The notes under the pieces are model-generated. The model did no database searches. It worked only from the letters and a program-made list of their open reading frames with translations, and was not told the origin of the DNA. A stretch of DNA of 64,000 bases from JASHVB01 sp963762885 (GTDB taxonomy: Bacteria; Pseudomonadota; Alphaproteobacteria; Acetobacterales; Acetobacteraceae), in assembly GCA_963762885.1 (NCBI GenBank), contig CAVXNH010000083.1:1-64000 (forward strand). Reading direction: 5' to 3'. Every line of letters starts with the position of its first letter. Position 1 is the stretch's first letter. Shown in pieces: positions 9,011-17,860 of the stretch. Position numbers and translations under genes: made by a program.

Positions 9011-9883
9011 GAGTTGATGGAATCTAGGAGGCCCCCTGGCACCTGGAGCCTCCTATGTGGACCCGCGAAACCCGCGCAGAGCACGACCGTGATGATCTGC
9101 GCTACCCCAGCGATCTGACCGATGCCGAATGGCAGGTGCTCGCGCCGTTGCTGCCGCCGCCAGCGAAAACCGGCCGCAAACGGTCCTGGACGATGCGCGA
9201 GATCATGAATGCCATGTTCTACGTGCTGCGCGGCGGTTGTCCGTGGCGTATGCTGCCGGAGCATTTCCCACCGCACCAGACGGCGTATCGCTGGTTCACC
9301 CGCTTCCGCGATGACGGAACATGGGAACGCCTGGACCATCAGTTGGTGGCGCAGGATCGTCAGCGGGTCGGCCGCGCGGCGGGTCCCACTGCCGCGGTCA
9401 TCGACACGCAGAGCGTCAAAACCACCGAAGCCGGCGGCCCGAGAGGGTATGATGCCGGCAAGAAGATCAACGGCCGCAAGCGACATGCTCTGGTGGACAC
9501 CGACGGGCGCAGCCTGGAATTGCAGGTGCACCCGGCGTCAGTGCAGGACCGTGATGGCGCTCCGGCGGTGTTGCAAGCCGCTCACGCCCGGTTCCCCTCG
9601 ATCCAGAAAGTATTTGCCGACAGCGTCTATGCCGGCGAACGGGTCGCCAGTGCGACATCCATTGTGGTGGAGATTGTCCGCAAGCTACCCAACCAGGTTG
9701 GCTTCAAGCTGCTGCCGCGGCGTTGGGTGGTCGAGCGGTTCTTTGCCTGGATCAATCGCAACCGCCGCCTTGCCAAGGATTTCGAAGCCACCATCGCATC
9801 GGCCACAGCCTTCCTCCACGCCGCTTGCGTTATGCTGCTCGCCAGGAGGCTGGCTCGTTGGGCTTGAGATTCGAGTCCGACTC
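9011..9883. mobile_element. IS5-family insertion sequence inside hsdS
   Basis: About 0.87 kb holding one transposase gene, placed between the two target-recognition halves of hsdS. Candidate ends are imperfect inverted repeats, GAGTTGATGGAATCT from 9011 and, on the other strand, GAGTCGGACTCGAATCT from 9883. They align only with a 2-base gap, and I could not see a clear target duplication. The exact limits are therefore uncertain by some tens of bases. Confidence 0.7.
9055..9867 (+). CDS. IS5-family transposase
   Basis: A 270-residue DDE transposase of the IS5 family. It shows the N-terminal DUF4096-type block DLTDAEWQVLAPLLPPP, then the catalytic residues in AVIDTQSVKTTEAGG (first Asp), VFADSVYAGE (second Asp) and PRRWVVERFFAWINRNRRL (Glu with the Y/R-rich helix). 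The frame is intact, so the copy may be active. It is oriented against the hsd operon. Confidence 0.88.
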   Translation: MWTRETRAEHDRDDLRYPSDLTDAEWQVLAPLLPPPAKTGRKRSWTMREIMNAMFYVLRGGCPWRMLPEHFPPHQTAYRWFTRFRDDGTWERLDHQLVAQDRQRVGRAAGPTAAVIDTQSVKTTEAGGPRGYDAGKKINGRKRHALVDTDGRSLELQVHPASVQDRDGAPAVLQAAHARFPSIQKVFADSVYAGERVASATSIVVEIVRKLPNQVGFKLLPRRWVVERFFAWINRNRRLAKDFEATIASATAFLHAACVMLLARRLARWA

Positions 9884-10955
9884 TCCAGTCATACCAACCA
9901 GTTTCTGACGCCGCATCAGCCCACGATCGATGTACCGTTCACGCAAACTGGAACACTCATATTTTATGGCTTCGAGGTTCGGCGAGTTGGTCGAGTTCTC
10001 CACTAGCAGGCCGCGTGCTGCCAAAGTCATCAGTTCGGCAACAAGCTCGTCCATATCCTCGGGTGAACCAAACAGATGCACGAAATTATCGGCTAGGCGT
10101 GTCCAGGTAGTTTGCAGGTCGCGCGAGTTGGTGGAATTCGCAACAGCCTGCATGCTGGTTCTGCGCGAGGCGATTTGCAGCTTGCGACCAGCCTCTCGTT
10201 GCGTTTCCAGCCTATCGCACAAGGCCATCAGTTCATCAACTTTAGAGACTATGTACGATTGTTCTTCTGTTGGCGGCAGAGGTATCAGGCCGGAATAGAA
10301 CTTCTCATCGCTTATGGCCGGATACGCCATACCGATCTGGACCGACTCCGCGTACTTAATGAACCAAGGACTACGCAGGTAATGGTATAAATAGCGGCGG
10401 TCAACACCCTCCCACGGATGCACGACCGCAAATGCGGTGCTGGCGATGGGTTCATAGTCGAATTCGCGCTCAACGATCGCTATATTTAATAAATATGGGC
10501 GAACCGTTGAATAAATCACGGTTCCTCTCTTGACAATTCTTCTCGCCCTGCTTGGAGCTGGATTTGGGTTCGATGGCCTCCAAATGATCCGAGATTGTGC
10601 CGTTCTTATTATAGATCGATGAGACGTCGATGTAGGTAAACCTGCCCTCTGGTTTCTTCTGCCCCCATGTGTGGCCAACGGGTACTCAGGCTCGCCCATC
10701 GCCAGTTCTCTGGAATTGAAAATTGGCCATTTAAAGAGCGCAAGTCTTGCCTTGTTAGTCGCTGGTTCCGTGTCTCAACATTCAACTGTTCTCGTTGATC
10801 CGCTATCGAACGGAGGAGCGCATCGGCTGACTGGGACGAGTTGGGACAGAGATCGCCTTTGAACGCCAGGGAGAGAATTAACCCGCGCAACCGCTCCACG
10901 CCCCGTGGCGCATCTGCGATATGTCCAAACTCCGCTACGAACCGCTGCGCGTCCA

Positions 10956-12734
10956 TCAAGCCTCCTCAGAAACGAAGTGATGCGCCAGCGCGGCAGCCAG
11001 TTCACTCTTTAGGAGGTTCTTGGTCTCTTCGATCTGACCTATAAGGACCTTGTACCGCTCCAGAAGCACGTCGGCGTCGTCGCTTTCATCCTCTGGCGCG
11101 TTGGGGTTGTTCAGGTCTAGGTTGTAGATAGGCCAGTAGATGCGGTCGCCGGCAGCCTGGGCGTCTCGAGCTTGCATGCGTAGGCCGTCCGCCTGTGCGC
11201 GCACTATGTCGATGTCGTCTTCCGTGGCCTTGCGTCTGCTCTCACTCGTCAGGCCCTTGAGGGACTCACGTAGCTCGCGCACACGGTTTTCCAACGCGGC
11301 TGCCTCATTGTTCAGTGCTTCGGCACGATCCCAGTGGGGCTTGGCCACGGCCTCCGCTCGCTCACGCTTGGTCGTAAAATCCACCTTCCAGGCAAATTCG
11401 CTTTCCATGCGATCTGCAAAGTCGTTGTCCTCATGACCCCACCAATCCTGTTCGGATTTGAACTCCTCAAAGCGAATAGGCTTAGTCTTGCTATAACTCT
11501 TGTAGCCTGTTGGATAGGGGTGCTCGTAAAGCCAGATCGTATCTGTGTGGAAGTGCTCGGTGCCGTCATCCACCTGCGTGCCCTTGGTGAAAAAAAGCAG
11601 GTTGGTCTTGATCGTCGTATAGGGCGCGAACGCGCCCTTGGGAAGGCGGATGACGGTGTGCAGCTTGCAGTCTCGCAGCAGCAAGCGCTTCAGGGTGGCC
11701 TTGATTCCCTCACCAAATAGAAAGCCATCGGGCAGCACCACGGCGGCGCGGCCATTTTCCTTCAAGAGCTTTTTGACAATGAGGGCCATGAACATGTCGG
11801 CCGTCTCGCGGGTACGGAGGTCCGCCGGATAGTCGCTGCCCACGCCGTCGTCCTCGTAGCCGCCGAAGGGCGGGTTCGTGATGACGCAATCGACCTTTTC
11901 GTTGGCGCTCCATTCGTTCCAGCCAATCGCGAGCGTGTTGCGGTGTTCGATTTGACTGGGCACGTCGATACCATGCAGTAGCATGTTGGTGGTGCACAAA
12001 AGGTGTGGAAGCTGCTTTTTCTCGATGCCACGTATCAGCTTCTCGATCGCACGCTTATCCTCGGCGCTGGATTTGGTTGTGAGCTGGTTGCGGAGATGGT
12101 CTATAGCGGCAGTCAAAAATCCACCGGTGCCGCAGGCCGGGTCAATCAGTGTCTCGCGTTTGTCGAGACGCGGGTTGAGGCGGTCGACCATAAACCTGGT
12201 GATTGCGCGCGGTGTGTAGAACTCACCTGCATTGCCTGCACTCCGCAGGTCATTGAGCAACTGCTCATAGACGTCGCCCAGGCTGGCACGGGTCTTGAAG
12301 TCATGGAAGTCGACGGACTCTTCCAGCTTCTCGATTACCGCCAGTAGCTGGGTGCCGGACTTCATGAAATTGTTGGCATCTTCGAAGACGCTGCGGATCA
12401 CCTTGTGCTGTTGGCTTTGGTTGGCGTCGAGCTCCTTGAGCGCGGGAAATAGCTCGTTGTTGACAAAGCCGATGACCTCGCTGCCTGCGATCTGAGGCCT
12501 CCTCTTGCCATCAGGACCGGCAATATAGGCAGCCCAGTTGCGCCACCGCATGCGCTCAGGCAGGGGGGACCGATATTCCGCGCTGTCGTCTTCCCATTCC
12601 TCTTCGCGCTGATCAAAGATCTTTAGGAAGAGCATCCAGGTGAGCTGGCCCAGGCGTTGAGCGTCACCGTCAACGCCGTCGTCCTTGCGCATGATGTCCT
12701 GGATGGACTTAACGGTGCTGCTTAGGTTCATCAC
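10956..12734 (-). CDS. hsdM: Type I restriction-modification DNA methyltransferase HsdM
   Basis: A 592-residue N6-adenine methyltransferase subunit. The N-terminal helical domain is followed by motif I DPACGTGGF (about residues 198-206) for S-adenosylmethionine binding and the catalytic motif IV NPPF (about 287-290). The C-terminal part is rich in charged helices (ALENRVRELRESLKGL) that contact HsdS in this family. It begins 29 bases after the hsdR stop, and its stop overlaps the hsdS start (ATGA). The ORF is intact. Without a working HsdS neither methylation nor restriction at a specific site is expected. Confidence 0.93.
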   Translation of the reverse strand: MMNLSSTVKSIQDIMRKDDGVDGDAQRLGQLTWMLFLKIFDQREEEWEDDSAEYRSPLPERMRWRNWAAYIAGPDGKRRPQIAGSEVIGFVNNELFPALKELDANQSQQHKVIRSVFEDANNFMKSGTQLLAVIEKLEESVDFHDFKTRASLGDVYEQLLNDLRSAGNAGEFYTPRAITRFMVDRLNPRLDKRETLIDPACGTGGFLTAAIDHLRNQLTTKSSAEDKRAIEKLIRGIEKKQLPHLLCTTNMLLHGIDVPSQIEHRNTLAIGWNEWSANEKVDCVITNPPFGGYEDDGVGSDYPADLRTRETADMFMALIVKKLLKENGRAAVVLPDGFLFGEGIKATLKRLLLRDCKLHTVIRLPKGAFAPYTTIKTNLLFFTKGTQVDDGTEHFHTDTIWLYEHPYPTGYKSYSKTKPIRFEEFKSEQDWWGHEDNDFADRMESEFAWKVDFTTKRERAEAVAKPHWDRAEALNNEAAALENRVRELRESLKGLTSESRRKATEDDIDIVRAQADGLRMQARDAQAAGDRIYWPIYNLDLNNPNAPEDESDDADVLLERYKVLIGQIEETKNLLKSELAAALAHHFVSEEA

Positions 12735-12763
12735 GGGTCGCTTTCATCGTGCGATGTGAGTGG

Positions 12764-15217
12764 TTAGTCCAGCATATGATTTAAGGCCTGCTTCCGTTCG
12801 GGTGTTGCGTAGAGCGCCTGTTCGAGGTCCTGGACGGCCCGTGCGTATTGCTCGACGCTGCCGAAGATACCACGCCGGATCTGCCGCTTGCTGCCGAACT
12901 GGTCGAAGGGGGGCAGCTCCAGGACCTTGGCGTCTTCGATGTCCTCGACGCCGTGGTCAGCGAACTTGTCGAGCAGGGCTTCGAGCACCGCACGGGCTTG
13001 TTCGCCATACTTACCGAAGACGTCTTGCTTCTTAACCTTATTGGCACGTTCACGCCGGGTCAGCGGCATTTGATCAAAGGCAATGTGAGCCACGAGGTCG
13101 AACACGTCGAGTTCGTCGCCGTTCGCAACGGCTTGTTGAAGGGTGTCGAGCGAAACGCCATGCCCGGCGAGCTCTTCGAGCACTGCCTCCTTGCGCTCCG
13201 CACTGTTCCAGCGGCGAAGGAAATTGGTCAGGGTGCCGAACTCGGTTTGTAGGGCCTTTCGGATGTCGCCCTTGAGCAAAACCCGGTAGTCCTCGGTGAT
13301 GAGCTTTCCATCCGTATTGAGATACTGCGAGCGCTCGACAGCGATACGCACATCGACGTCGTCGATCACGTATCTGGCGCGGCCGCTGCCGCCCCCTCCA
13401 TCGTTATCGTCGTCGGTTGGCGTGTCGCCACTCTCTGTGGGGCCGTCCCCATCAAAGGGCGGTTCCGTCTCCGGGCCGCCTGGGAGGGGTGTGGTATCGG
13501 GGGGGACCACAGGCTCATCGGGTTTGGGTTCGTAGATCACCACAGGTTCGCCGTCGAAGTCCTTGTCGGCGAACAAGCGGGTGGCACCCTTGAAGTCCAT
13601 GATGGTGAAATAGAGCTTTTGATAATCCTCACGCAGCCGCGTACCTCGGCCGATGATCTGCTTAAACTCGGTCATCGAGTTAATGGTCTGATCGAGGACA
13701 ATCAGCTTGCAGGTTTTGGCATCGACACCTGTGGTTAGGAGCTTGGACGTGGTCACAATGACCGGATAGGGCTCGTCATTGTCAATGAAGTAAGAGAGCT
13801 GAGCCTTACCTTCATTATCGTCGCCGGTGATGCGCATCACATAGCGCCGATTGCTGGAGGCGGCAGGGATGATCTTCACCAGCTCCTGTCGCATGCGCTC
13901 TGCGTGGTCCTGGTCGTCACAGAAGACGATGGTTTTTGCCATCGAGTTGGTGGCCTTGAGGTATTCCCAGACCTTGCTGGCCACGAGCCGTGTCCGTTTT
14001 TCGAGCACCAGGTTCCGGTCGAAGTCCTTGGTGTTGTATTGACGCTGTTCGACCAGTTGGCCCAATTTGTCGATCTTGCCCTGTTCCGGGGTATAGCCCA
14101 CTGCGTCGACATCGGATGCGATGCGGATGACCTTATAGGGCGCGAGGAAGCCGTCTTCGATGCCTTGTTTGAGTGAGTAGGTATAAACCGGGTCACCGAA
14201 ATAGGTGATGTTGCTGACCTCCTTGGTCTCTTTTGGCGTGGCTGTCAGTCCAAGATGTGTGGCATTTCTGAAGTAGCCGAGCACTTCGTGCCACGCGGAG
14301 TCATCGGCGGCGCTGCCGCGATGGCACTCGTCAATAACAATGAGGTCGAAAAAGTCCGAAGGAAATTGCCGATAGATCTGCTGCCATTCCTCCCTGCCGG
14401 TTACCGCCTGATAGAGTGCGAGGTAGATCTCGTAGTTCTTTTTAACTTCACGATTGGTAATTTTGTGCATCACCTCGCCAAACGGGGCGAAGTCTTGTTG
14501 CATCGTCTGGTCTACCAGGATGTTGCGATCAGCGAGGAACAGGATGCGCTTCTTGGCCTTGGCCTTCCACAACCGCCAAATGATCTGGAAGGCAGTGTAG
14601 GTTTTGCCCGTTCCGGTTGCCATTACCAGCAGCACTCGCTGCTGGCCCTTGGCAATGGCTTCGATGGCGCGGTTGATGGCCACGGTTTGGTAATAACGGG
14701 GTACCCTGCCACTGCCGTCCGTGTAGAACGGTTGTTCCACGAGCTTGACCGCCGATGGCTCAGCCAATCCCTTCCATTGCTGATAGAGCGGCCACAAATC
14801 GTCCGGGCCGGGAAACGCTGTCAGCGCCAGTTCGCGCTCGACGGGTTGGGTTAGCATCGTCCGGTCATGAAGGAGGAAACCGCCGCCGTTGCTGCTGATA
14901 GCGAACGGTGCATCGAGCATCTCGGCATAGGCGAGCGCTTGCTGCATTCCGTGCCCGACGGAGTACCGCGCCTGTTTGGCCTCGACGATCGCTATGGGGA
15001 CGTTTGGGCGAGCGTAGAGCACGTAGTCGGCCCGCTTGGGGCCGCCTTTGGCTTCTGGATTTCGAATGCGAGCAGCGAGTTTGCCGCGCACCATGACGCG
15101 GCCATCGGTCAGGTTCACTTCCTCACGGAATTGGCGCTGCTCCCAGCCAGCCTGCTGAATAGCCGGCGTGATGAACTTGGTGCAGATATCGCGCTCGCTG
15201 AGTTGATACTTGTCCAT
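12764..15217 (-). CDS. hsdR: Type I restriction endonuclease subunit HsdR
   Basis: An 817-residue motor and nuclease subunit. An N-terminal PD-(D/E)xK domain has Asp64 and Glu79-x-Lys81 (IAIVEAKQ). A superfamily 2 translocase follows, with Walker A MATGTGKT near residue 199, IDECH, LTATPKE and the arginine-finger motif QIIGRGTRLR. After it comes a Pro/Asp/Gly-rich linker (about residues 555-620) and a C-terminal helical domain of the EcoEI type. The ORF is complete and shorter than the roughly 1000-residue EcoR124-type enzymes. It starts at an ATG inside the end of the HTH gene and heads the hsdR-hsdM-hsdS order. Confidence 0.92.
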   Translation of the reverse strand: MDKYQLSERDICTKFITPAIQQAGWEQRQFREEVNLTDGRVMVRGKLAARIRNPEAKGGPKRADYVLYARPNVPIAIVEAKQARYSVGHGMQQALAYAEMLDAPFAISSNGGGFLLHDRTMLTQPVERELALTAFPGPDDLWPLYQQWKGLAEPSAVKLVEQPFYTDGSGRVPRYYQTVAINRAIEAIAKGQQRVLLVMATGTGKTYTAFQIIWRLWKAKAKKRILFLADRNILVDQTMQQDFAPFGEVMHKITNREVKKNYEIYLALYQAVTGREEWQQIYRQFPSDFFDLIVIDECHRGSAADDSAWHEVLGYFRNATHLGLTATPKETKEVSNITYFGDPVYTYSLKQGIEDGFLAPYKVIRIASDVDAVGYTPEQGKIDKLGQLVEQRQYNTKDFDRNLVLEKRTRLVASKVWEYLKATNSMAKTIVFCDDQDHAERMRQELVKIIPAASSNRRYVMRITGDDNEGKAQLSYFIDNDEPYPVIVTTSKLLTTGVDAKTCKLIVLDQTINSMTEFKQIIGRGTRLREDYQKLYFTIMDFKGATRLFADKDFDGEPVVIYEPKPDEPVVPPDTTPLPGGPETEPPFDGDGPTESGDTPTDDDNDGGGGSGRARYVIDDVDVRIAVERSQYLNTDGKLITEDYRVLLKGDIRKALQTEFGTLTNFLRRWNSAERKEAVLEELAGHGVSLDTLQQAVANGDELDVFDLVAHIAFDQMPLTRRERANKVKKQDVFGKYGEQARAVLEALLDKFADHGVEDIEDAKVLELPPFDQFGSKRQIRRGIFGSVEQYARAVQDLEQALYATPERKQALNHMLD

Positions 15218-15459
15218 TCAACCTCACGAGTCAGGCTAGAAGAGCTTCCCAAAGCATCAGGGTGCTCCTTGTCGGCGTCTTCTTCGTCGGCCCCACCCTC
15301 CCGTACCCATTCGTCCACCTCGGAAAGCCGGAACTTCCAGAGCCGGCCGATCTTGTGTGCGGGCAATCCTTTCCGCTCTCGCCACCGATAGACGGTGTCC
15401 TTCACGACGCCCAGGTGCTGGGCGACTTGCTCGGCGGTAACCCATGGCTCCGTGGTCAA
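15115..15459 (-). CDS. Small excisionase-like helix-turn-helix protein
   Basis: The first 55 residues (WVTAEQVAQHLGVVKDTVYR, then GLPAHKIGRLWKFRLSEVDEW) are a clear excisionase/MerR-like winged helix of the kind found just upstream of restriction operons. The frame as it stands runs to 114 residues and overlaps hsdR by 103 bases. The last 45 residues are Ser-rich and unlike the family, which normally ends near residue 70-80, so the C-terminus may be a late frameshift product. It could control the hsd operon or act as the excision factor of the element, since the attachment-site scar lies only 230 bases away. Confidence 0.65.
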   Translation of the reverse strand: MTTEPWVTAEQVAQHLGVVKDTVYRWRERKGLPAHKIGRLWKFRLSEVDEWVREGGADEEDADKEHPDALGSSSSLTREVEWTSINSASAISAPSSSRRLFSRLAGSSANSVRK

Positions 15460-15691
15460 GATACTGGCACCCAGATTTCCGGCCCAAAATCGTCTTGGAT
15501 CGTTGAGAATCTAGCATACTTGTCGCGCCACGCAATCCCGTGAGCGCACAGAACCATCCGCTATCGGGATCGCGGCCGTGGCGCTCAGTTACCGAGTTGG
15601 TTGGCAGATCGCGGCGACGCAAGCCGCCAACCGCCAACCATGTCGGAAGCATTATGCCAAATGGCCTTGAAAACAAAGGAAAACCAGGCAG

Positions 15692-15736
15692 CTTCTAAGC
15701 TGTGGGTCGAAGGTTCGAGTCCTTCAGGGCGCGCCA
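15692..15736 (+). other. tRNA-Arg(TCT) 3' end, probable attachment-site scar
   Basis: The segment starts in an anticodon loop CTTCTAA (anticodon TCT), followed by a 3' anticodon strand GCTGT, a variable loop and a perfect T arm (GAAGG, TTCGAGT, CCTTC). It ends with the 3' acceptor strand AGGGCGC, discriminator G and encoded CCA. The sequence to the left has no D arm and no GCGCCCT acceptor strand, and the 5' anticodon strand is out of register. It is thus a 3' fragment, the normal trace of a tyrosine-recombinase element that used a tRNA gene. By orientation the intact tRNA should lie to the left, beyond the window. Confidence 0.75.
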
Positions 15737-16117
15737 GATCACCCATTTTGGGGGTCCAATGGCGGTCCAACCGAGCGAATAGCGTCCCACCGTCGTCACG
15801 CTCGGCCGGGTCGCTCCATGCCTCGCTATGCTGGCGGTCGTCTGCATCTGCCGCCCAGGTCGCGGCCAACTCGACGGAGACTAACTACTGGCCGAGGAGC
15901 CGCAATCTCCTGCTGGAGTTGCGCGGCTTGCACTACACGGGTCGCGGCACAAGGCCTACAGGCTGGGCGAGGCTGCTGAACCGCCTGGGGCGAAGGGCGC
16001 GGCGGCGGTCCGTCAATTGGCGCCGCTGGTGCTGGATGCGAGGGACTGTGGATGCCCAGTCGCTTGAAGTCCTCCTACATGCACGCGTTGGGCATTGTGA
16101 TCTTCTGGTGCCCAACT
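15737..16117. other. Spacer between the two tRNA-Arg scars
   Basis: About 380 bases between the two tRNA 3' fragments. I see no convincing gene: reading frames here have arbitrary Arg/Trp-rich translations and no family resemblance. It is probably the end of a second integrated element or what is left of one. Confidence 0.5.
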
Positions 16118-16162
16118 GACTACGGATCTGGGGTTGGGAGTTCGAATCTTCCCGGGCGCGCC
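16118..16162 (+). other. tRNA-Arg(ACG) 3' end, second attachment-site scar
   Basis: Starts at GACTACGGATCTGG, the anticodon loop (ACG) and 3' anticodon strand of an alphaproteobacterial tRNA-Arg. A T arm follows (GGGAG, TTCGAAT, CTTCC), then the acceptor strand CGGGCGC, discriminator G and CC. The 5' anticodon strand does not pair beyond two bases and no D arm precedes it, so this too is a 3' fragment. The IS66 element is inserted exactly at its end and has duplicated GGCGCGCC (16155-16162 and 17853-17860). Confidence 0.7.
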
Positions 16163-17852
16163 GTAATAGGGGCAAAACCCCGGGCATGAGTGCATTTGGT
16201 GCTTGCCCCGACGCGGGCAACTCGGATTCAAGCTATGTGTGAGCCAGCCGGATAACTTTGATGGCCTGTCGTCTGCCCAGCTCCGGGAGTTGGTGGGCAA
16301 TCTATTGGCGAAGTTGACCGAACTGGAGCGAACAGTAGCGGCGCAGCGTGAGGAGATCGCCCGGCTGAAAGGCCTGAAGGGCCGTCCTGACATCAAGCCA
16401 AGCGGCATGGAGAAGGCTACCGCACCATCCAAGCCAGGCAGCCGGGAGAGGCGTCGTCGTCGCGGCAAGGTGCAGCCTCGCGCGAACGTCGAGGACCGTG
16501 TGCTGAAAGCCGCGGCACCGGCAGGGTCGCGCTTCAAGGGCTACGAGACCTATCTGGTCCAGGAGCTTGTGCTGTCGGTGCATGCGATCCGCTACCGCCG
16601 CGAGCGTTGGGCCACACCGGACGGTCAGACCATCGTCGCGCCGCTGCCAGAGGGGACCGAGGGACATTTCGGACCTGACCTGCGCCGCTTCGTGTTGATG
16701 CAGTACCATCAAGGTCAATCCACGTTGCCGCGGCTGACTGCCCTGCTGCAGTCGGTTGGCCTGTCGATCTCCAAGCGTGAGGTCCAGCGCCTGCTGACCG
16801 AGAAGCATGATGGCTTTCTCGCCGAAGCCCGCGACGTGCTGCGCGCGGGATTGCAAACATCGCCTTGGATATCGGTCGACGACACTGGCGCACGACACAA
16901 AATGGCGAACAGCTTCTGCACTCAAATCGGCAATGACCGGTTCACCTGGTTCGGCACGCGGCCATCGAAGAGCCGGCTGAACTTCCTCGACCTACTGCGT
17001 GCCGGCCATACCGACTTCGTGCTCAACGCCGCAGCGTTCGATTATATGCGCAGCCGCGCTTTATCCGCTCCCCTGATCGCCCAACTGGCCGAGCAGCCGG
17101 AAGCAGCCTTTGCTGACCAAGCCGCATGGCAGGCGCATCTCGACCGGCTTGGCTTCGCTGCCCTGACCATGGCACCAAATCCGGTGCAGATCGCCACCGA
17201 AGGAGCGATCTGGGGCAGCATCCACGCGCACGAATTCCTGCGCGATGGCGTCGTGTTAAGCGATGATGCCGGGCAGTTTGCCGTCGGCCGGCATGCGCTG
17301 TGCTGGGTGCATGCTGAACGGCTGGTGCACAAGCTGGATGCCTTCACCGACCACAACCGTGCCGCTCAGCAGAAGGTGCGCAAGCTGATCTGGGACTTCT
17401 ACGCCGCTCTCAAGGCGTACCGCGCCGATCCCGAGAAACACCGCCGTCTTGCACTGCGGGCACGGTTCAATCGCATCTTCCGCCGCCGCACCGGCTTCAT
17501 CACGTTGGATCGTCTGTTGGCACGCCTGCTCGCCAACAAGGACGAACTGCTGGCGGTGCTCGACCGACCCGAGACACCGCTGAATACTAATGGCTCCGAG
17601 AACGACATCCGCTGTCAGGTTACCCGTCGCAAGGTCAGCGCCGGAACCCGCAGCGACCTCGGTCGCGACTGCCGTGACGCCTTTCTCGGTTTAGGCAAGA
17701 CATGCGCAAAGCTCGGCGTCGCGTTCTGGGACTATCTCGGCAGCCGGCTTCGCGTTCCCGGTCACCTTGTCGTTGCGCAACTGCCGGGACTAGTCCGCTG
17801 CCGCGGGCAGCCCGCCTGAACGGTGGGCTGCCCGGGGTTTTGCCCCTATTAC
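16163..17852. mobile_element. Complete IS66-family element (tnpC-only, ISBst12-like)
   Basis: A 1690-bp insertion sequence with perfect 24-bp inverted ends (16163-16186 and 17829-17852, beginning GTAATAGGGG), flanked by an 8-bp direct repeat GGCGCGCC. Ends starting GTAA and an 8-bp target duplication are both typical of IS66. It carries a single gene, the transposase, and lacks tnpA and tnpB, as in the ISBst12 subgroup. Perfect ends, an identical duplication and an intact gene indicate recent insertion. Confidence 0.95.
16203..17819 (+). CDS. IS66-family transposase TnpC
   Basis: About 538 residues if the TTG at 16203 is used; the GTG at 16239 (VSQPDNFDGL) is an equally good start. An N-terminal leucine-zipper-like helix (LVGNLLAKLTELERTVAAQ) and a basic stretch (RERRRRRGK) come first. 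The DDE catalytic residues are then seen in WISVDDTGARH, VLSDDAGQF and NTNGSENDIRC. The zinc-finger region between them is less regular than in classical IS66 proteins. The frame is intact from end to end. Confidence 0.92.
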   Translation: MPRRGQLGFKLCVSQPDNFDGLSSAQLRELVGNLLAKLTELERTVAAQREEIARLKGLKGRPDIKPSGMEKATAPSKPGSRERRRRRGKVQPRANVEDRVLKAAAPAGSRFKGYETYLVQELVLSVHAIRYRRERWATPDGQTIVAPLPEGTEGHFGPDLRRFVLMQYHQGQSTLPRLTALLQSVGLSISKREVQRLLTEKHDGFLAEARDVLRAGLQTSPWISVDDTGARHKMANSFCTQIGNDRFTWFGTRPSKSRLNFLDLLRAGHTDFVLNAAAFDYMRSRALSAPLIAQLAEQPEAAFADQAAWQAHLDRLGFAALTMAPNPVQIATEGAIWGSIHAHEFLRDGVVLSDDAGQFAVGRHALCWVHAERLVHKLDAFTDHNRAAQQKVRKLIWDFYAALKAYRADPEKHRRLALRARFNRIFRRRTGFITLDRLLARLLANKDELLAVLDRPETPLNTNGSENDIRCQVTRRKVSAGTRSDLGRDCRDAFLGLGKTCAKLGVAFWDYLGSRLRVPGHLVVAQLPGLVRCRGQPA

Positions 17853-17860
17853 GGCGCGCC

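Larger units (their letters stand above)
8064..10959 (-). pseudogene. hsdS: Type I restriction specificity subunit hsdS, disrupted
   Basis: The DNA-recognition subunit of the type I system, starting at 10959 (MMDAQRFVAEFGHIADAPRGV) with an ATGA overlap on the hsdM stop. The first target domain (TYIDVSSIYNKNGTISDHLE, then TVIYSTVRPYLLNIAIV) and its end helix (QSYIVSKVDELMALCDRLE) are recognisable only by changing frame near 10664 (C5 run) and 10559. The gene is then split by an IS5-family element at about 9011-9883. The second target domain follows (GDILITEGGDWDKVGRTAIW, then PIPPLDEQRRILATLF). A further shift near 8382 moves the reading into the C-terminal extension (APQTELIALLRLGQTPNV) that ends at 8064. 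The product cannot be functional as read, so the system should be unable to choose a site. Confidence 0.85.

Noticed and set aside
8362..9531. A single 389-residue minus-strand protein spanning the IS5 and hsdS
   Set aside because: Its first part is antisense to the transposase and only the part below about 9010 is hsdS. It is a chance fusion created by the insertion.
15661..15736. A complete, functional tRNA-Arg(TCT) gene
   Set aside because: Only the 3' half is present. No D arm or 5' acceptor strand lies in the 75 bases before it, and the 5' anticodon strand is out of register.
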